Below, in pieces: positions 1-9,217 of a stretch of DNA of 64,000 bases. The DNA lies in NCBI RefSeq assembly GCF_012689525.1, contig NZ_CP051514.1, positions 2,170,001-2,234,000 on the forward strand, in the 5' to 3' direction. A program made the position numbers and the translations under genes. The notes beneath the pieces are model-generated. The model was not told the DNA's origin, did not search any database, and saw nothing but the letters and a program-made list of their open reading frames with translations. How positions within the stretch are numbered: the stretch's first letter is position 1; every line of letters starts with the position of its first letter. Origin of the DNA: Paraburkholderia aromaticivorans. GTDB lineage: Bacteria > Pseudomonadota > Gammaproteobacteria > Burkholderiales > Burkholderiaceae.

Positions 1-298
1 CGTCCCATCCACGACGCTCGCGCCTTTCGCGTTCGTGCTCATGATGGCGCCATTGCCGTTCACGCCACTGCTGCCGCTCGTGCCAGTCGCGTTCGCGCCA
101 GTCATCGGGGTAGCCATAGGCGGCTACCCGCGCGGGCGCATAGATGATTGGTGGCGGTGCTTCATAGACTGGCTGCGCCGGCACGAACACCGGTCCCGGA
201 ACGCCGATGCCGATGCCCACATCCACGTGAGCGGATGCCATTGACGAAGCCACCAATATCGCACCGCCCATAACCATCGATATTAACTTCTTGCGCAT
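1..298 (-). CDS. Secreted envelope protein, partial (runs off the left edge)
   Basis: The minus-strand frame is open from an ATG at 298 to the window edge, so the C-terminus is missing. The first 22 or so residues form a signal peptide (MRKK, a hydrophobic stretch, then ASSMASA). A Gly/Val/Pro-rich part follows (VGIGIGVPGPVF) with Tyr/Pro-rich segments, then a strongly charged Arg/Glu/Trp/His-rich tail with repeated WRER and WHER. This layout is typical of small periplasmic or outer-membrane proteins of Burkholderiales with no assigned function. No close Shine-Dalgarno sequence is visible before the ATG. The function is unknown. Confidence 0.6.
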   Translation of the reverse strand, partial: MRKKLISMVMGGAILVASSMASAHVDVGIGIGVPGPVFVPAQPVYEAPPPIIYAPARVAAYGYPDDWRERDWHERQQWRERQWRHHEHERERRERRGWD

Positions 299-1150
299 GA
301 CTTTCTTGTTGCCCGTATGAGAGGTGATGACAGAGGAGATGAACGCAGTGTAGGTAGGACTGCGGGATGCAGGTGCAAGAGGGTTGCGATTTCGGTAACA
401 CAGCGTAACGATGCGCGGCCTTAAGGTTGCCATAATGATTGCCGTGCACGGACGGCCGGTTCGGACCGTCGGCTTTCGACCAATGCACGCACCGTGCGCC
501 GCCATCTGCGGTCATCGCAAAGGGTTCGCGATGGGCTTCTCTACAGCGCTTTGGGCGCTTGCGTGTCTGTGCTGCATGTTCCCGGTGCTCGACGGAATCG
601 CAATCTGGTATTTTTCGCGATCTGCCCGTCTGCTGCAGTTGATGTACGGCCGCCACGAATGAGACAGAACAGGCTCGACAGCCTAAGCGGCGCCGATGGT
701 CGATTAAGGCGGCCGTCCAGACACTTTTGCGGGGTTCGTGCAGCTTCGTAAAATACCGCCAACAAGATAGGTATCCCTATCTTGATTGCTGTATTCTTGC
801 GCGGAATCCACGTGTACGAAAACGCGCTTGCGTGCCTCGGATTATGTCCCTCTCCTGTCGCGCCGATTTTCTAGTCGCGAACGGGCGCGCTGCTCTGCGT
901 GCCCGGTCCTCGGGGCTTTCCTCGCGGGAGGTCGTCGGACGCTATCTCGGACAGCAAGACAGGGGAAGCTCAGCGCGGAAAGCCTTCGGGCGGATCTGCC
1001 GCTCGCTGATGAAGGCAGCGCAGCGTGCCCGTCGAGACCATCTGGCGACGTTGCTGGCGCATCCAACGGCCGCTCGCATTGAATATGCGAAAGCCGTGAC
1101 GCAGGCAACCTCGGCACCACGCCACACGCGAGCGCTCGAACCCCAGATTG
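299..1150. other. Intergenic, no supported gene
   Basis: About 850 bases hold only overlapping, conflicting open frames with Arg/Cys-rich translations and no good ribosome-binding site. I recognise no protein family on either strand. It lies between an envelope gene and a porin remnant, so it may be decayed sequence. Confidence 0.4.
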
Positions 1151-1184
1151 CCTATCCGTGGCCCTTGCTTGCCGCTATGGTTGG

Positions 1185-1400
1185 TCACCGGGCTGGAATG
1201 CCGCGATGCTTCATGCCGATTGTGCGATTAGCAAGCGCACAGACTTCTATCTTGAAGGCATCTATCAAGGCGTGCATGGCGCTCCGAAGAATTCGGTGCT
1301 TTCGCATGCGATAATCAACACGCTGTCGCCGTTGTCTACCAATGTGCAGTTGCGGTCACCGCAGGGATTCGTCACGTATTCCGGCGTCCTGGCATATTTT
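1185..1400 (+). pseudogene. C-terminal remnant of a Gram-negative trimeric porin
   Basis: The plus-strand translation contains ISKRTDFYLEGIYQGV followed by AIINTLSPLSTN, the signature of the last strands of Burkholderia general porins (OmpC-like). After a frameshift near 1345 the terminal strand appears in another frame as AVAVTAGIRHVF, ending in the Phe typical of outer-membrane barrels. No stop codon follows that Phe and nothing upstream of about 1185 reads as porin. Only the last 60 or so residues of a gene of about 350-380 codons survive. It is non-functional. Confidence 0.6.
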
Positions 1401-1447
1401 GCGTCGTTGCTTCAGCCGCGCGTTCCGACGTTGAATTAGCCTGACGG

Positions 1448-1743
1448 TCACGGACGAATCGGCACGCCGTGATGACGCAGTCGCCTGACGTTCGAGTAGG
1501 CGGCGAGCGTAATCAGTGCGGCGGCGACGGAGGCGCCAGATATCGCCAGTTTGACAGGCCCGCCGGCGGTACTGCACCGATGCAGACATCGCGCACGATA
1601 CCGCCGCCGCACGCCACGACGAACGCAACCGCAACCACCCCGAACAGGTCCAGGTTACGCTGCTTGGCGGCCACTGCGCCACTGATGGCAAAGACGAATG
1701 TGCCAACCAGGTCGAGCAGCAGATATAGTCCATGCCCGCTCAC
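1448..1743 (-). pseudogene. TRIC/YicG-family (UPF0126) membrane channel, internally deleted and frameshifted
   Basis: A GTG at 1743 overlaps the stop of the upstream M20 gene (GTGA) and has a GGAGG ahead of it, so the two genes were translationally coupled. The frame gives LLLDLVGTFVFAISGAVAAK and GGGIVRDV, the first repeat of the trimeric intracellular cation channel or glycine transporter family. Near WRYLA the frame is lost. The family C-terminus (LITLAAYSNVRRLRHHGVPIRP) continues in another frame to a TGA at 1448. The total is about 100 codons against about 205 normally, so the second repeat is largely deleted. It is probably inactive. Confidence 0.75.
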
Positions 1744-3008
1744 GTAGATTTTGCCTCCTGGCAAAGCCACACAGCCGCAGCGGAAAGCATGGCCAGCAGA
1801 CCCGTTTTCATCGTTGGATCGAGCGTCGGAGCGTATTTCGGGGAGTGATTGCTGGGAATCAGATTGAGTTTCTTCTCCGCTTTTGCTTTCGCATAGACCT
1901 TCGGATCGGTGCCGCCCACAATCCAGAAGACGTAGGGAGCATTCCAGCGTCGGCCGAATACGCTGAAGTCTTCGCTGGCGGCGGCAGGAGGCGTTTCGAA
2001 AGCGCGTTCGCCGAACTGGGCCTCGAACGCCGTTGCGACACGCCCGGTCGCTTCCTTGTCGTTCTCGGTCATCGGGTAACTGCTCAGCGTGGTGAATTCA
2101 GGTTCGCGTGGCGCATTGGAGGCAACGCATTCGGCGCAGCAGATGCGTCGGATCGCTGACAGCATGTACTCTCTCACGTCCTCGTCATAGGTGCGCATGT
2201 TCAGCTTGAGCGTGGCGTCATCGGGGATGATGTTTTCTTTTGTGCCGGCCTGCAGGGCACCGATCGTGAGCACCGCGCTGTCGCTCGGCGCTATTTCACG
2301 CGAGACGATCGTCTGAAGGCGCATAGTCGTCGATGCAGCCATGATCACCGGGTCGATCGACGTTTGCGGTTGTGAGCCGTGCGATCCGCGGCCGAACAGT
2401 TTGACCTTGAGGCTGTCGCCTGCCGAGAGAATCGTGCCGCTGCGGTATCCCACCGTGCCAGCTTCCCCGACCATCACGTGCTGCCCGAGAATGATATCCG
2501 GCTTGGGAAACCGGTCTGCCATGCCGTCGTCCATCATGCTTTGCGCGCCACGACCCACTTCTTCGCCCGGCTGAAACACGGCCAGCACGGTCCCTTTCCA
2601 CGATTGTCGGTTTTCCGCCAGCAGGCGTGCCGCACCCATCAGCCACGTTACGTGCAGATCGTGCCCGCAGGCATGCGCAACGCCCACCTCGACGCCGTCT
2701 TCATCTCTGGCCGTGACGGTGCTCGCATAGGGAAGCCCGGTCGCCTCCGTTACCGGAAGGGCATCCATATCCGCGCGCAGCATGACCGTCGGACCTTCAC
2801 CGTTGCGCAGCACGCCCACCACGCCAGTCACGCCGACGTCGCGAGTTACCTCGAATCCATGCGCAGCCAGGTAGTCGGCGGCAAGGCGCGCGGTACGCTC
2901 CTCCTGCATCGACAGTTCGGGATGTTGATGCAGATCCTTGTAGACCGCTTCCAGTTCCGGAAGCAGTTTGTCAACGCGACCGTTCAGCGCCGTCATGAAC
3001 GTATTCAT
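1740..3008 (-). CDS. M20-family metallo-amidohydrolase (hippurate/N-acyl amino acid hydrolase type)
   Basis: The 422-residue protein matches the M20D amidohydrolases, zinc enzymes that remove acyl groups from N-acyl amino acids or similar amides. Visible motifs are the metal ligand box HACGHDLHV (about residues 111-119), the preceding MLRADMDALPV, and QPGEEVGRGA with the catalytic Glu pair. The C-terminal lid and ASEDFSVFGR are also present. The start at 3008 has GAGGAG seven bases upstream. The downstream TRIC-type gene overlaps its stop, suggesting an old two-gene operon. The substrate cannot be read from sequence. No signal peptide is evident, so it is probably cytoplasmic. Confidence 0.93.
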   Translation of the reverse strand: MNTFMTALNGRVDKLLPELEAVYKDLHQHPELSMQEERTARLAADYLAAHGFEVTRDVGVTGVVGVLRNGEGPTVMLRADMDALPVTEATGLPYASTVTARDEDGVEVGVAHACGHDLHVTWLMGAARLLAENRQSWKGTVLAVFQPGEEVGRGAQSMMDDGMADRFPKPDIILGQHVMVGEAGTVGYRSGTILSAGDSLKVKLFGRGSHGSQPQTSIDPVIMAASTTMRLQTIVSREIAPSDSAVLTIGALQAGTKENIIPDDATLKLNMRTYDEDVREYMLSAIRRICCAECVASNAPREPEFTTLSSYPMTENDKEATGRVATAFEAQFGERAFETPPAAASEDFSVFGRRWNAPYVFWIVGGTDPKVYAKAKAEKKLNLIPSNHSPKYAPTLDPTMKTGLLAMLSAAAVWLCQEAKST

Positions 3009-3133
3009 ATGTCCACTCCTCGATGATTTCAGAGCTTACATTGCCACAGGATAGTTGCGGCGGTGACGCGATGCTTCGCGCCAAGGTTAAAAGATTCCGG
3101 GCGCCCGTTGCCGGCAAACGCACACGGCACCCA

Positions 3134-3480
3134 TTATGCGTTCTCCCCCAAAATCGAAACGGGGCCATAGGGACAGGCGTTTCCACCCTGAGTGACGAAG
3201 TCCATAAAAGCGGCGCGGCCGCCCGGCAAGCCGATCACTTTCCAGCCAATCATAGGCTTGTTGCCGCCGTCGATCGGGTCGCAAAAAAGTTTTCACGCAT
3301 GCTCCGCAGTACTGCGTGAAGAAGAGCGTGGCAGGCACATCGTCAAACTCGCTCCCTGATTTCTCCGGTGCGGAAAGTACCTCGTCGCGCTGCCCCGGCG
3401 GCAGATTGGCAAAGCGCTTGCCGCGCTCGTGCAGACAATATTCATCGGCTGCCGAATGCCAGGAAGACAGACGTCCCGCG
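3134..3480 (-). pseudogene. Gluconate 2-dehydrogenase subunit 3 family remnant
   Basis: Two minus-strand frames read as pieces of one protein. The upstream piece gives ADEYCLHERGKRFANLPPGQ, then SEFDDVPATLFFTQ. After a frameshift near 3285 the downstream piece gives DPIDGGNKPMIGWKVIGLPG and ends PYGPVSILGENA with a TAA at 3134. The order (small helical domain, a Phe-Phe segment, then GGN...GWKxIGxPG) is that of the gamma subunit of membrane-bound gluconate 2-dehydrogenase and related alcohol dehydrogenases. The partner GMC oxidoreductase and cytochrome c genes are absent, so this is an orphan fragment. Confidence 0.55.
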
Positions 3481-3563
3481 GCACGAGCTCCGATTGATAG
3501 CCCATTTTGGGGTACACCCCCAGCAAGGCTAAGCAGTGACCCTGTCCAGCATCCTACGGAATC

Positions 3564-4361
3564 TCACGGAAGACCACCCTCCGATTCCAGTGCAGCAACC
3601 ATCTCGCGCACCGCGGCCTGAAGCTCAGGCACATATCGTCGTGTCGCTTCCGCGAGCGTGACCGCTCGCAAAAGGAACACCACATTCAGACTCGCCAGCA
3701 CACGTTCGCGCGATACGATCGCAACGGCCACTGCCCCGATCTTGCTTTGCGCGGCCCAGTCGCCGTGATTGGAGCCAAAGCCATCCGCGCGTACCCGTTT
3801 GACCAGGCTTTTGATCAGGGCGTCGTTGAAGGCGAGCGTTTTCTGTTCTTCACCGCCCACGCCCGAGCGCAACAATTCGAGTATGTCCTCGCGCTCGCCG
3901 TCGGGGCACATCGCGAAGTATGCGCGCCCCGCGGCGGTCAGCAGAATCGGCAAGCGGCGGCCGACCATCGAGCGATGAAACGACAGCGGACTGAAACGAT
4001 GCGTCGTCTCGCGGATGATCATCGCGTCGCCGTCCGGCGTGGTCAGATCCGAAGGCCACGCAACGCGCTGCAACAACTGGCCCATGATTGGCGGCGCAAT
4101 CGTTGCGATCCGTTCGTTATCCGTAAAACCTTCGCTTAACGAACGAACCCGCAACGTCAAACGAAAACTGTCGTCCGACGCGCTGCGCCGCACAAAGCCT
4201 TGCTCCATCAGCGTCTCGAGAAGCCGTCGCACGGTGGTGCGATGCAGCCCGGTCAGGTCACTGATCTGCTGGCTGGTGGCGCGGCCGCTTTCCATGGCAT
4301 TGAGCGCCTGCAGCACTTGCAGGCCGCGCGTGAGTCCCCGCACGCTCGTGTATTTGGTCAC
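3564..4361 (-). CDS. mhpR: IclR-family regulator of the hydroxyphenylpropionate operon
   Basis: The 265-residue protein has an N-terminal winged helix-turn-helix (about residues 8-70, with SQQISDLTGLHRTTVRRLLETL) and a C-terminal IclR effector domain. It is divergent from mhpA, and the intergenic region carries a perfect palindrome (4386-4402). In Escherichia coli, MhpR activates mhp genes when bound to 3-(3-hydroxyphenyl)propionate. The same role is inferred here from family and position. The operator lies only 25 bp before this gene's ATG, so it may also repress its own transcription. Confidence 0.9.
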   Translation of the reverse strand: MTKYTSVRGLTRGLQVLQALNAMESGRATSQQISDLTGLHRTTVRRLLETLMEQGFVRRSASDDSFRLTLRVRSLSEGFTDNERIATIAPPIMGQLLQRVAWPSDLTTPDGDAMIIRETTHRFSPLSFHRSMVGRRLPILLTAAGRAYFAMCPDGEREDILELLRSGVGGEEQKTLAFNDALIKSLVKRVRADGFGSNHGDWAAQSKIGAVAVAIVSRERVLASLNVVFLLRAVTLAEATRRYVPELQAAVREMVAALESEGGLP

Positions 4362-4385
4362 CGAAAAACCTCATTAAATCAATCC

Positions 4386-4402
4386 TGTGCATTCTATGCA
4401 CA
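4386..4402. promoter_or_regulatory. Candidate MhpR operator (17-bp palindrome)
   Basis: Two 7-bp arms, TGTGCAT and ATGCACA, are perfect reverse complements around a 3-bp centre TCT. The site lies in the mhpR-mhpA divergent region, 25 bp from the mhpR ATG and about 208 bp from the mhpA ATG. Its size and TGCAC core resemble the MhpR operator described in E. coli. Confidence 0.6.
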
Positions 4403-4610
4403 TTTTCCACAAATTGTTGAGGCTGTACGGCATGCGCCATAGACTGCAAGCAAATCAACGATTCGAGGAGACGCGAGATGCCGCATCCCATGCGCGACTT
4501 TTTCGCCATGGCGATACGCAATCGTCACGCCGTGCTCTCCCTGGATATTTCAAACAAGTCCGCTATCTGACGCGGCGGCGCGCTGTGCCGCTCGCGAGCA
4601 AGGAGACAGT

Positions 4611-6461
4611 ATGCTCCCACCCAATGATCCGGCGGCCGCGAGCGGCCGCAGCGAAACCGTGTCCGCCGACGTGGCGATTGTCGGCGCCGGCCCGGTCGGG
4701 CTGATGATCGCCAATTACCTGGGCTTGCAGGGCGTGCGCGTGGTGCTGCTGGAAAAGCTCGAGCAGATCATCGACTATCCGCGCGCCATCGGCCTCGACG
4801 ATGAAGCGTTGCGCGTGTTCCAGTCGGTCGGCCTCGCCGACATCCTGTTGCCGCACACCACGCCTGACCACTGGATGCGTTTCGTCACGCGCACCGGTCA
4901 TTGCTTTGCGTCGATCGAGCCGCGCACGGACGAGTTCGGCTGGTCGCGCCGCAATGCATTCATTCAGCCGCTCGCGGATCGCGTGTTGTACGAGGGGCTG
5001 AGCCGTTTTCCGCATGTCGAGGTGCTGTTCGGCACCAGCGTGAGCGCATTCACGCAGGACCAGACGGGTGTGACGATCGAGGCGGAAGTTCAGAAAGGCG
5101 GCCGTCGCACGGTGCGCGCGTCGTACATGGTCGGCGCGGACGGCGGCAATAGCTTCGTGCGCCGCGTGCTCGACGTGCCGTTCGAAGGACGCACGAAACC
5201 GAATCAATGGATCGTGGTGGATGTGCGCAACGATCCGATCGGCTCGCCGCACGTCTACATGCATTGCGATCCGCAACGGCCATACGTGTCTGCGGCCTTG
5301 CCGCACGGCATCCGCCGCTTCGAGTTCATGGTGATGCCGGGCGAAACCGAGGAGGAACTGTCGAAGCCGGAGAACATGGCCGCGCTGATCCGCAAGGTGG
5401 TGGCCGATCCGCAGAAGGTGGACTACATCCGCAAGCGCGTCTATACGCACAATGCGCGGCTCGCGAGCCGCTTCCGCGTGGATCGCGTGCTGCTCGCCGG
5501 CGACGCCGCGCACATCATGCCAGTTTGGCAAGGGCAGGGCTACAACAGCGGGATTCGCGACGCGAGCAACCTCGGCTGGAAGCTGGCGATGGTGGTCAAG
5601 CAACTCGCGAGCGACGCGCTGCTCGACACGTACACGGCGGAGCGCCGCGCGCACGCCCGCTCGATGATCCATCTGTCGGAAGTGGCCGGCGATATCTTCG
5701 CGCCGACGAGCCGCTTCGGCATCAAATTCCGCGACGCCTTCGTGCGGACCTTCAACGTGGTGCCCGCCATGAAGCGCTACTTCGTGGAAATGCGTTTCAA
5801 GCCGATGCCGCGTTACGAAACGGGCGTCGTCTTGCTGGCGGAGCGCACACGCAAGCATGGCGTGCTGGCTCGCGTGCTGGAACGCTCCGGTCATTCCGCA
5901 CCCGGCCGGCTACTCGGCCTGATGAGCGAGAAACGTGAGTCTCTGCTCGGCCGCCTCGTGTATGGCGGTGACCCGCAGTGTCATTCGCCCGTCGGCCGCA
6001 TGTTCATCCAACCTCGTGTGCGTACCGTGGACGGCAGCATCGTGCGCCTGGACGACGCGCTCGGCAATCGCTTCGCGATCATTGGCTGGGGTTCCGATCC
6101 CACGTTCGGGATGTCGCCAGCGGCGCGCGAAACGTGGCAGCGCCTCGGCGGCTGCTTCGTGCTCGCGAAACCCGACGCGCAGCTCGCTTTTCATGACGAC
6201 GTGCCCAATGGCGTGATCGCTCTCGGCGACGTACAAGGGCGGCTGAAGGAATGGTTCGCGCGTGTGCCGGAGTCCGTCGTGTTGCTGCGGCCGGATCGTT
6301 TCGTTGCGGGTATGTGTACGCCGCAGCAGGTGTCGGCCTCGATTGAGGAACTGGCAGTCAAGCTGAGCTTTAAGCCTGCTGAACTGCCTGCGGCGGCGGG
6401 TGTCCCGAGTGAGCCGGTTGATGTGTCCGAAAGCGCGGCGACCATCGCGGCCGGAGCCTGA
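4611..6461 (+). CDS. mhpA: 3-(3-hydroxyphenyl)propionate hydroxylase
   Basis: This FAD-dependent aromatic monooxygenase (616 residues) should hydroxylate 3-(3-hydroxyphenyl)propionate, or 3-hydroxycinnamate, to the 2,3-dihydroxy compound with NAD(P)H and oxygen. It has the dinucleotide motif GAGPVG (residues 25-30), the DG motif VGADGGNS (about 172-179) and the GD motif [11 protein letters not shown] (about 294-304), in the order of the PheA/TfdB class. An AAGGAGA ribosome-binding site precedes the ATG. It is the first gene of a tightly packed operon, with mhpB starting 1 bp after its stop. It is longer than the E. coli enzyme (about 554 residues), mostly at the C-terminus. Confidence 0.93.
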   Translation: MLPPNDPAAASGRSETVSADVAIVGAGPVGLMIANYLGLQGVRVVLLEKLEQIIDYPRAIGLDDEALRVFQSVGLADILLPHTTPDHWMRFVTRTGHCFASIEPRTDEFGWSRRNAFIQPLADRVLYEGLSRFPHVEVLFGTSVSAFTQDQTGVTIEAEVQKGGRRTVRASYMVGADGGNSFVRRVLDVPFEGRTKPNQWIVVDVRNDPIGSPHVYMHCDPQRPYVSAALPHGIRRFEFMVMPGETEEELSKPENMAALIRKVVADPQKVDYIRKRVYTHNARLASRFRVDRVLLAGDAAHIMPVWQGQGYNSGIRDASNLGWKLAMVVKQLASDALLDTYTAERRAHARSMIHLSEVAGDIFAPTSRFGIKFRDAFVRTFNVVPAMKRYFVEMRFKPMPRYETGVVLLAERTRKHGVLARVLERSGHSAPGRLLGLMSEKRESLLGRLVYGGDPQCHSPVGRMFIQPRVRTVDGSIVRLDDALGNRFAIIGWGSDPTFGMSPAARETWQRLGGCFVLAKPDAQLAFHDDVPNGVIALGDVQGRLKEWFARVPESVVLLRPDRFVAGMCTPQQVSASIEELAVKLSFKPAELPAAAGVPSEPVDVSESAATIAAGA

Positions 6462-6462
6462 C

Positions 6463-7413
6463 ATGCCGATCCTGCTCGAATGTCTCTCCCACACGCCGCT
6501 CAGCGGATATTACGACCCGGCGCCGGATGTCGTCGCTGACGTCGGGCGGATTCATGCAGCGGCGCGCGCACGCGTTGCCGCCTTCGATCCGCAACTGGTC
6601 GTCGTGTTCGCGCCGGACCATTACAACGGATTCTTCTACGACGTGATGCCGCCGTTCTGCATCGGCGCATCGGCGAGCGCGATCGGCGACTTCGGAAGTC
6701 TGTCAGGGCAACTTGCCGTCCCCGCCGACAGCGCGCTCGATCTCGCGCAAGCCGCGCTCGCCGCCGATGTCGACGTCGCCGTGTCGTACCGGATGCAGGT
6801 CGACCACGGTTGCGCGCAGGCGCTGGAGATTCTCACGGGCGCACTGGATCGTTATCCGGTCGTGCCGGTGTTCATCAATTCGGTCGCACCGCCCATGGCG
6901 TCGTGCCGCCGCGCGCGTTTGCTCGGCGACGCACTGGGCCGCCGCCTCGCGCGTTCCAACCAGCGCGTGCTGGTGATCGGCTCCGGCGGCATCTCGCACG
7001 AACCTCCCGTGCCTGAACTTGCGGGTGCAACCGACGAAGTCGCCGAGCGCCTGATCGCCGGCCGCAATCCATCGGCCGAATCGCGGGCGGCGCGCCAGGC
7101 GCGCACCGTCGCGGCTGCTCGCGCATTCGCGGCGGGCGACAGCCGCCTGCATCCGCTCAATCCCGAGTGGGACCGCGCGTTTCTGAAGCTGCTCGAAGAG
7201 GGTGAACTGCCCGCGCTCGATGGCTTCACCGACACCGCGATCACACGCGACGCCGGCAAGTCCGCGCACGAGGTGCGCACGTGGATCGCGGCATTCGGTG
7301 CGTTGCAGGCGTACGGACCGTATCGCGCGACGCTCGATTACTACCGGCCGATTCCCGAGTGGATCGCGGGCTTTGGCGCGATGCACGCGCGGCCCATCGC
7401 CGAAACCATTTGA
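6463..7413 (+). CDS. mhpB: 2,3-dihydroxyphenylpropionate 1,2-dioxygenase
   Basis: This class III (LigB-type) extradiol dioxygenase opens the catechol ring next to the hydroxyls using Fe(II). At 316 residues it is close to the 314 of E. coli MhpB. Conserved blocks are LECLSHTPLSGYYDPAP at the N-terminus, FAPDHYNGFFYDVMPPFCIG with a metal/active-site His, VDHGCAQALEIL, and VIGSGGISHEPPVP. A longer in-frame start exists at 6400 inside mhpA, but the ATG at 6463, one base after the mhpA stop, fits the family N-terminus. It is probably translationally coupled to mhpA. Confidence 0.93.
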   Translation: MPILLECLSHTPLSGYYDPAPDVVADVGRIHAAARARVAAFDPQLVVVFAPDHYNGFFYDVMPPFCIGASASAIGDFGSLSGQLAVPADSALDLAQAALAADVDVAVSYRMQVDHGCAQALEILTGALDRYPVVPVFINSVAPPMASCRRARLLGDALGRRLARSNQRVLVIGSGGISHEPPVPELAGATDEVAERLIAGRNPSAESRAARQARTVAAARAFAAGDSRLHPLNPEWDRAFLKLLEEGELPALDGFTDTAITRDAGKSAHEVRTWIAAFGALQAYGPYRATLDYYRPIPEWIAGFGAMHARPIAETI

Positions 7414-7431
7414 CGAATCACGGAACCCGCC

Positions 7432-8238
7432 ATGAACCATCGAAGCAACGCTGAAGCGCTCGCCCTGCGGCTGCGCGAATCCGAACGCACGTGTCAGACC
7501 ATCGCGCCGTTGCGCGACGACGAGTGCTTCGCCCATTTGAACGCGGCCGATGCCGCCGAGCTCGCGTACGCCGTGCAACAGATCAACGTCGAGGCGCGAG
7601 TGGCCGCCGGCGAGCGCATCGTCGGCCGCAAGATCGGCTTGACCTCGCCCGCGGTGCAACGCCAGCTCGGCGTCGCGCAACCGGACTTCGGCGCGCTGTT
7701 CGCGTCGATGGCGTATGGCGACAGCCAACCCATCCCGCTCGGCGAACTCATCCAGCCGAAGGTTGAAGCTGAAATCGCACTCGTGCTCGAACACGACCTC
7801 ACGCATGAAAAGCACACCTACGCCGATCTGATTCACGCGACGGCGTACGCGGTCGCCGCCATCGAAGTCGTGGACAGCCGCATCGACGGCTGGAATATCC
7901 GCTTCGTTGATACCGTCGCGGACAACGCGTCGAGTGCTCGCTTCGTGCTCGGCAGCCGGCCGGTGTTGCTGCGCGAGGTCGATCTGACGGCATGCGCGAT
8001 GACCCTCTCGAACGATACCGAAGCGCTCTCGCGCGGCAACGGCGCGGCGTGTCTGGGCAATCCGCTGAACGCCGCCGTGTGGCTCGCGGACCGGATGCAG
8101 CAACTCGGCACGCCGCTGCGAGCCGGCGACGTCCTCATGACCGGCGCGCTTGGTCCGATGGTCGCGGTAACGCAGCCCGGCACTTTCAGCGCGCGGATCG
8201 AAGGCCTCGGCAGCGTTCGCGCAATTTTCTCCGCATAA
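7432..8238 (+). CDS. mhpD: 2-keto-4-pentenoate hydratase
   Basis: The 268-residue protein is a member of the fumarylacetoacetate hydrolase-like hydratases that add water to 2-hydroxypenta-2,4-dienoate to give 4-hydroxy-2-oxopentanoate. It shows GRKIGLTSPAVQRQLGV, the acidic metal ligands in PKVEAEIALVLEHDL, and the VVDSRIDGW block. It lies 18 bp after mhpB. In the pathway it acts on the dienoate released by MhpC and feeds the aldolase/dehydrogenase pair MhpE-MhpF. Confidence 0.93.
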   Translation: MNHRSNAEALALRLRESERTCQTIAPLRDDECFAHLNAADAAELAYAVQQINVEARVAAGERIVGRKIGLTSPAVQRQLGVAQPDFGALFASMAYGDSQPIPLGELIQPKVEAEIALVLEHDLTHEKHTYADLIHATAYAVAAIEVVDSRIDGWNIRFVDTVADNASSARFVLGSRPVLLREVDLTACAMTLSNDTEALSRGNGAACLGNPLNAAVWLADRMQQLGTPLRAGDVLMTGALGPMVAVTQPGTFSARIEGLGSVRAIFSA

Positions 8239-8262
8239 GCATTCACCCGATTGAGGACTGAC

Positions 8263-9204
8263 ATGGCAAGCGAAAAACTCAAGGCCGCGATCATCGGCTC
8301 AGGCAACATCGGCACCGATCTGATGATCAAGATCATGCGGCACAGCGAGCATCTGGAAATGGCGGCGATGGTCGGCATTGACGCGGCGTCCGACGGTCTC
8401 GCGCGTGCCGCGCGGCTCGGCGTGGCGACCACGCACGAAGGCGTGGAAGGACTGACGCGTATGCCGGTGTTCAACGACATCGACTTCGTGTTCGACGCCA
8501 CCTCGGCGGCCGCGCATGTGAAGAACGATGCGTTCCTGCGCGCGCTCAAGCCTGGCATCCGCCTGATCGACCTGACGCCCGCGGCGATCGGTCCGTACTG
8601 CGTGCCGGTGGTGAATCTCGACGACCATCTCGACGCGCGCAACGTCAACATGGTGACGTGCGGCGGCCAGGCGACGATTCCGATGGTCGCCGCGGTCTCG
8701 CGCGTGGCGAAGGTGCACTACGCCGAAATCGTCGCGTCGATCAGCAGCAAGTCGGCCGGTCCCGGCACACGCGCGAATATCGACGAGTTCACCGAAACCA
8801 CCTCGAAGGCGATCGAAGTGGTGGGCGGCGCGGCCAAAGGCAAGGCGATTATCGTGCTCAATCCGGCCGAGCCGCCGGTGATGATGCGCGACACCGTCTA
8901 CGTGCTGTCCGAACTCGCCGATCAGGCGCGCGTGGAAGCCTCGATCGAGGCGATGGCAGCCGCCGTGCATGTCTACGTGCCGGGCTATCGCCTGAAGCAG
9001 AAGGTGCAGTTCGACGTCATCCCCGCCGACGCACCGCTGAACATACCGGGCCTTGGCCGCTTCAGCGGCCTGAAAACCTCGGTGTTCATCGAGGTGGAAG
9101 GCGCCGCGCATTATCTGCCGGCGTACGCGGGCAATCTCGACATCATGACTTCGGCTGCGCTCGCGACCGCGGAGCGCATGGCGCAATCCCTCGTGCAGGC
9201 TTAA
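8263..9204 (+). CDS. mhpF: Acetaldehyde dehydrogenase (acylating)
   Basis: The 313-residue enzyme converts acetaldehyde, CoA and NAD+ to acetyl-CoA and forms a channelling complex with the aldolase MhpE. It has the Rossmann motif [10 protein letters not shown] near the N-terminus and the catalytic Cys in [10 protein letters not shown] (about residue 133). The ATG at 8263 follows GAGGACTGAC. An in-frame TTG at 8251 lies within the ribosome-binding site and is unlikely to be used. It is followed 13 bp later by mhpE, the usual gene pair. Confidence 0.94.
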   Translation: MASEKLKAAIIGSGNIGTDLMIKIMRHSEHLEMAAMVGIDAASDGLARAARLGVATTHEGVEGLTRMPVFNDIDFVFDATSAAAHVKNDAFLRALKPGIRLIDLTPAAIGPYCVPVVNLDDHLDARNVNMVTCGGQATIPMVAAVSRVAKVHYAEIVASISSKSAGPGTRANIDEFTETTSKAIEVVGGAAKGKAIIVLNPAEPPVMMRDTVYVLSELADQARVEASIEAMAAAVHVYVPGYRLKQKVQFDVIPADAPLNIPGLGRFSGLKTSVFIEVEGAAHYLPAYAGNLDIMTSAALATAERMAQSLVQA

Positions 9205-9217
9205 GGAGACTCTTCGC

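Noticed and set aside
162-656. A 164-residue minus-strand open frame near the left edge
   Set aside because: It overlaps the signal-peptide gene at 1-298 in a different frame, is Cys/His/Arg-rich, and has no ribosome-binding site. It is a chance frame in GC-rich DNA.
727-1314. A 195-residue plus-strand open frame
   Set aside because: The composition is Arg/Ala/Cys-rich without any recognisable fold, and it overlaps the porin remnant, whose signature is in another frame.
4563-5894. A 443-residue minus-strand open frame opposite mhpA
   Set aside because: It is the mirror of mhpA codons: rich in His, Arg and Ala with no motif. The plus strand has clear FAD-binding motifs.
6703-8103. A 466-residue minus-strand open frame opposite mhpB and mhpD
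   Set aside because: Same reason: a shadow of two well-supported enzymes with typical HRRR-rich composition.
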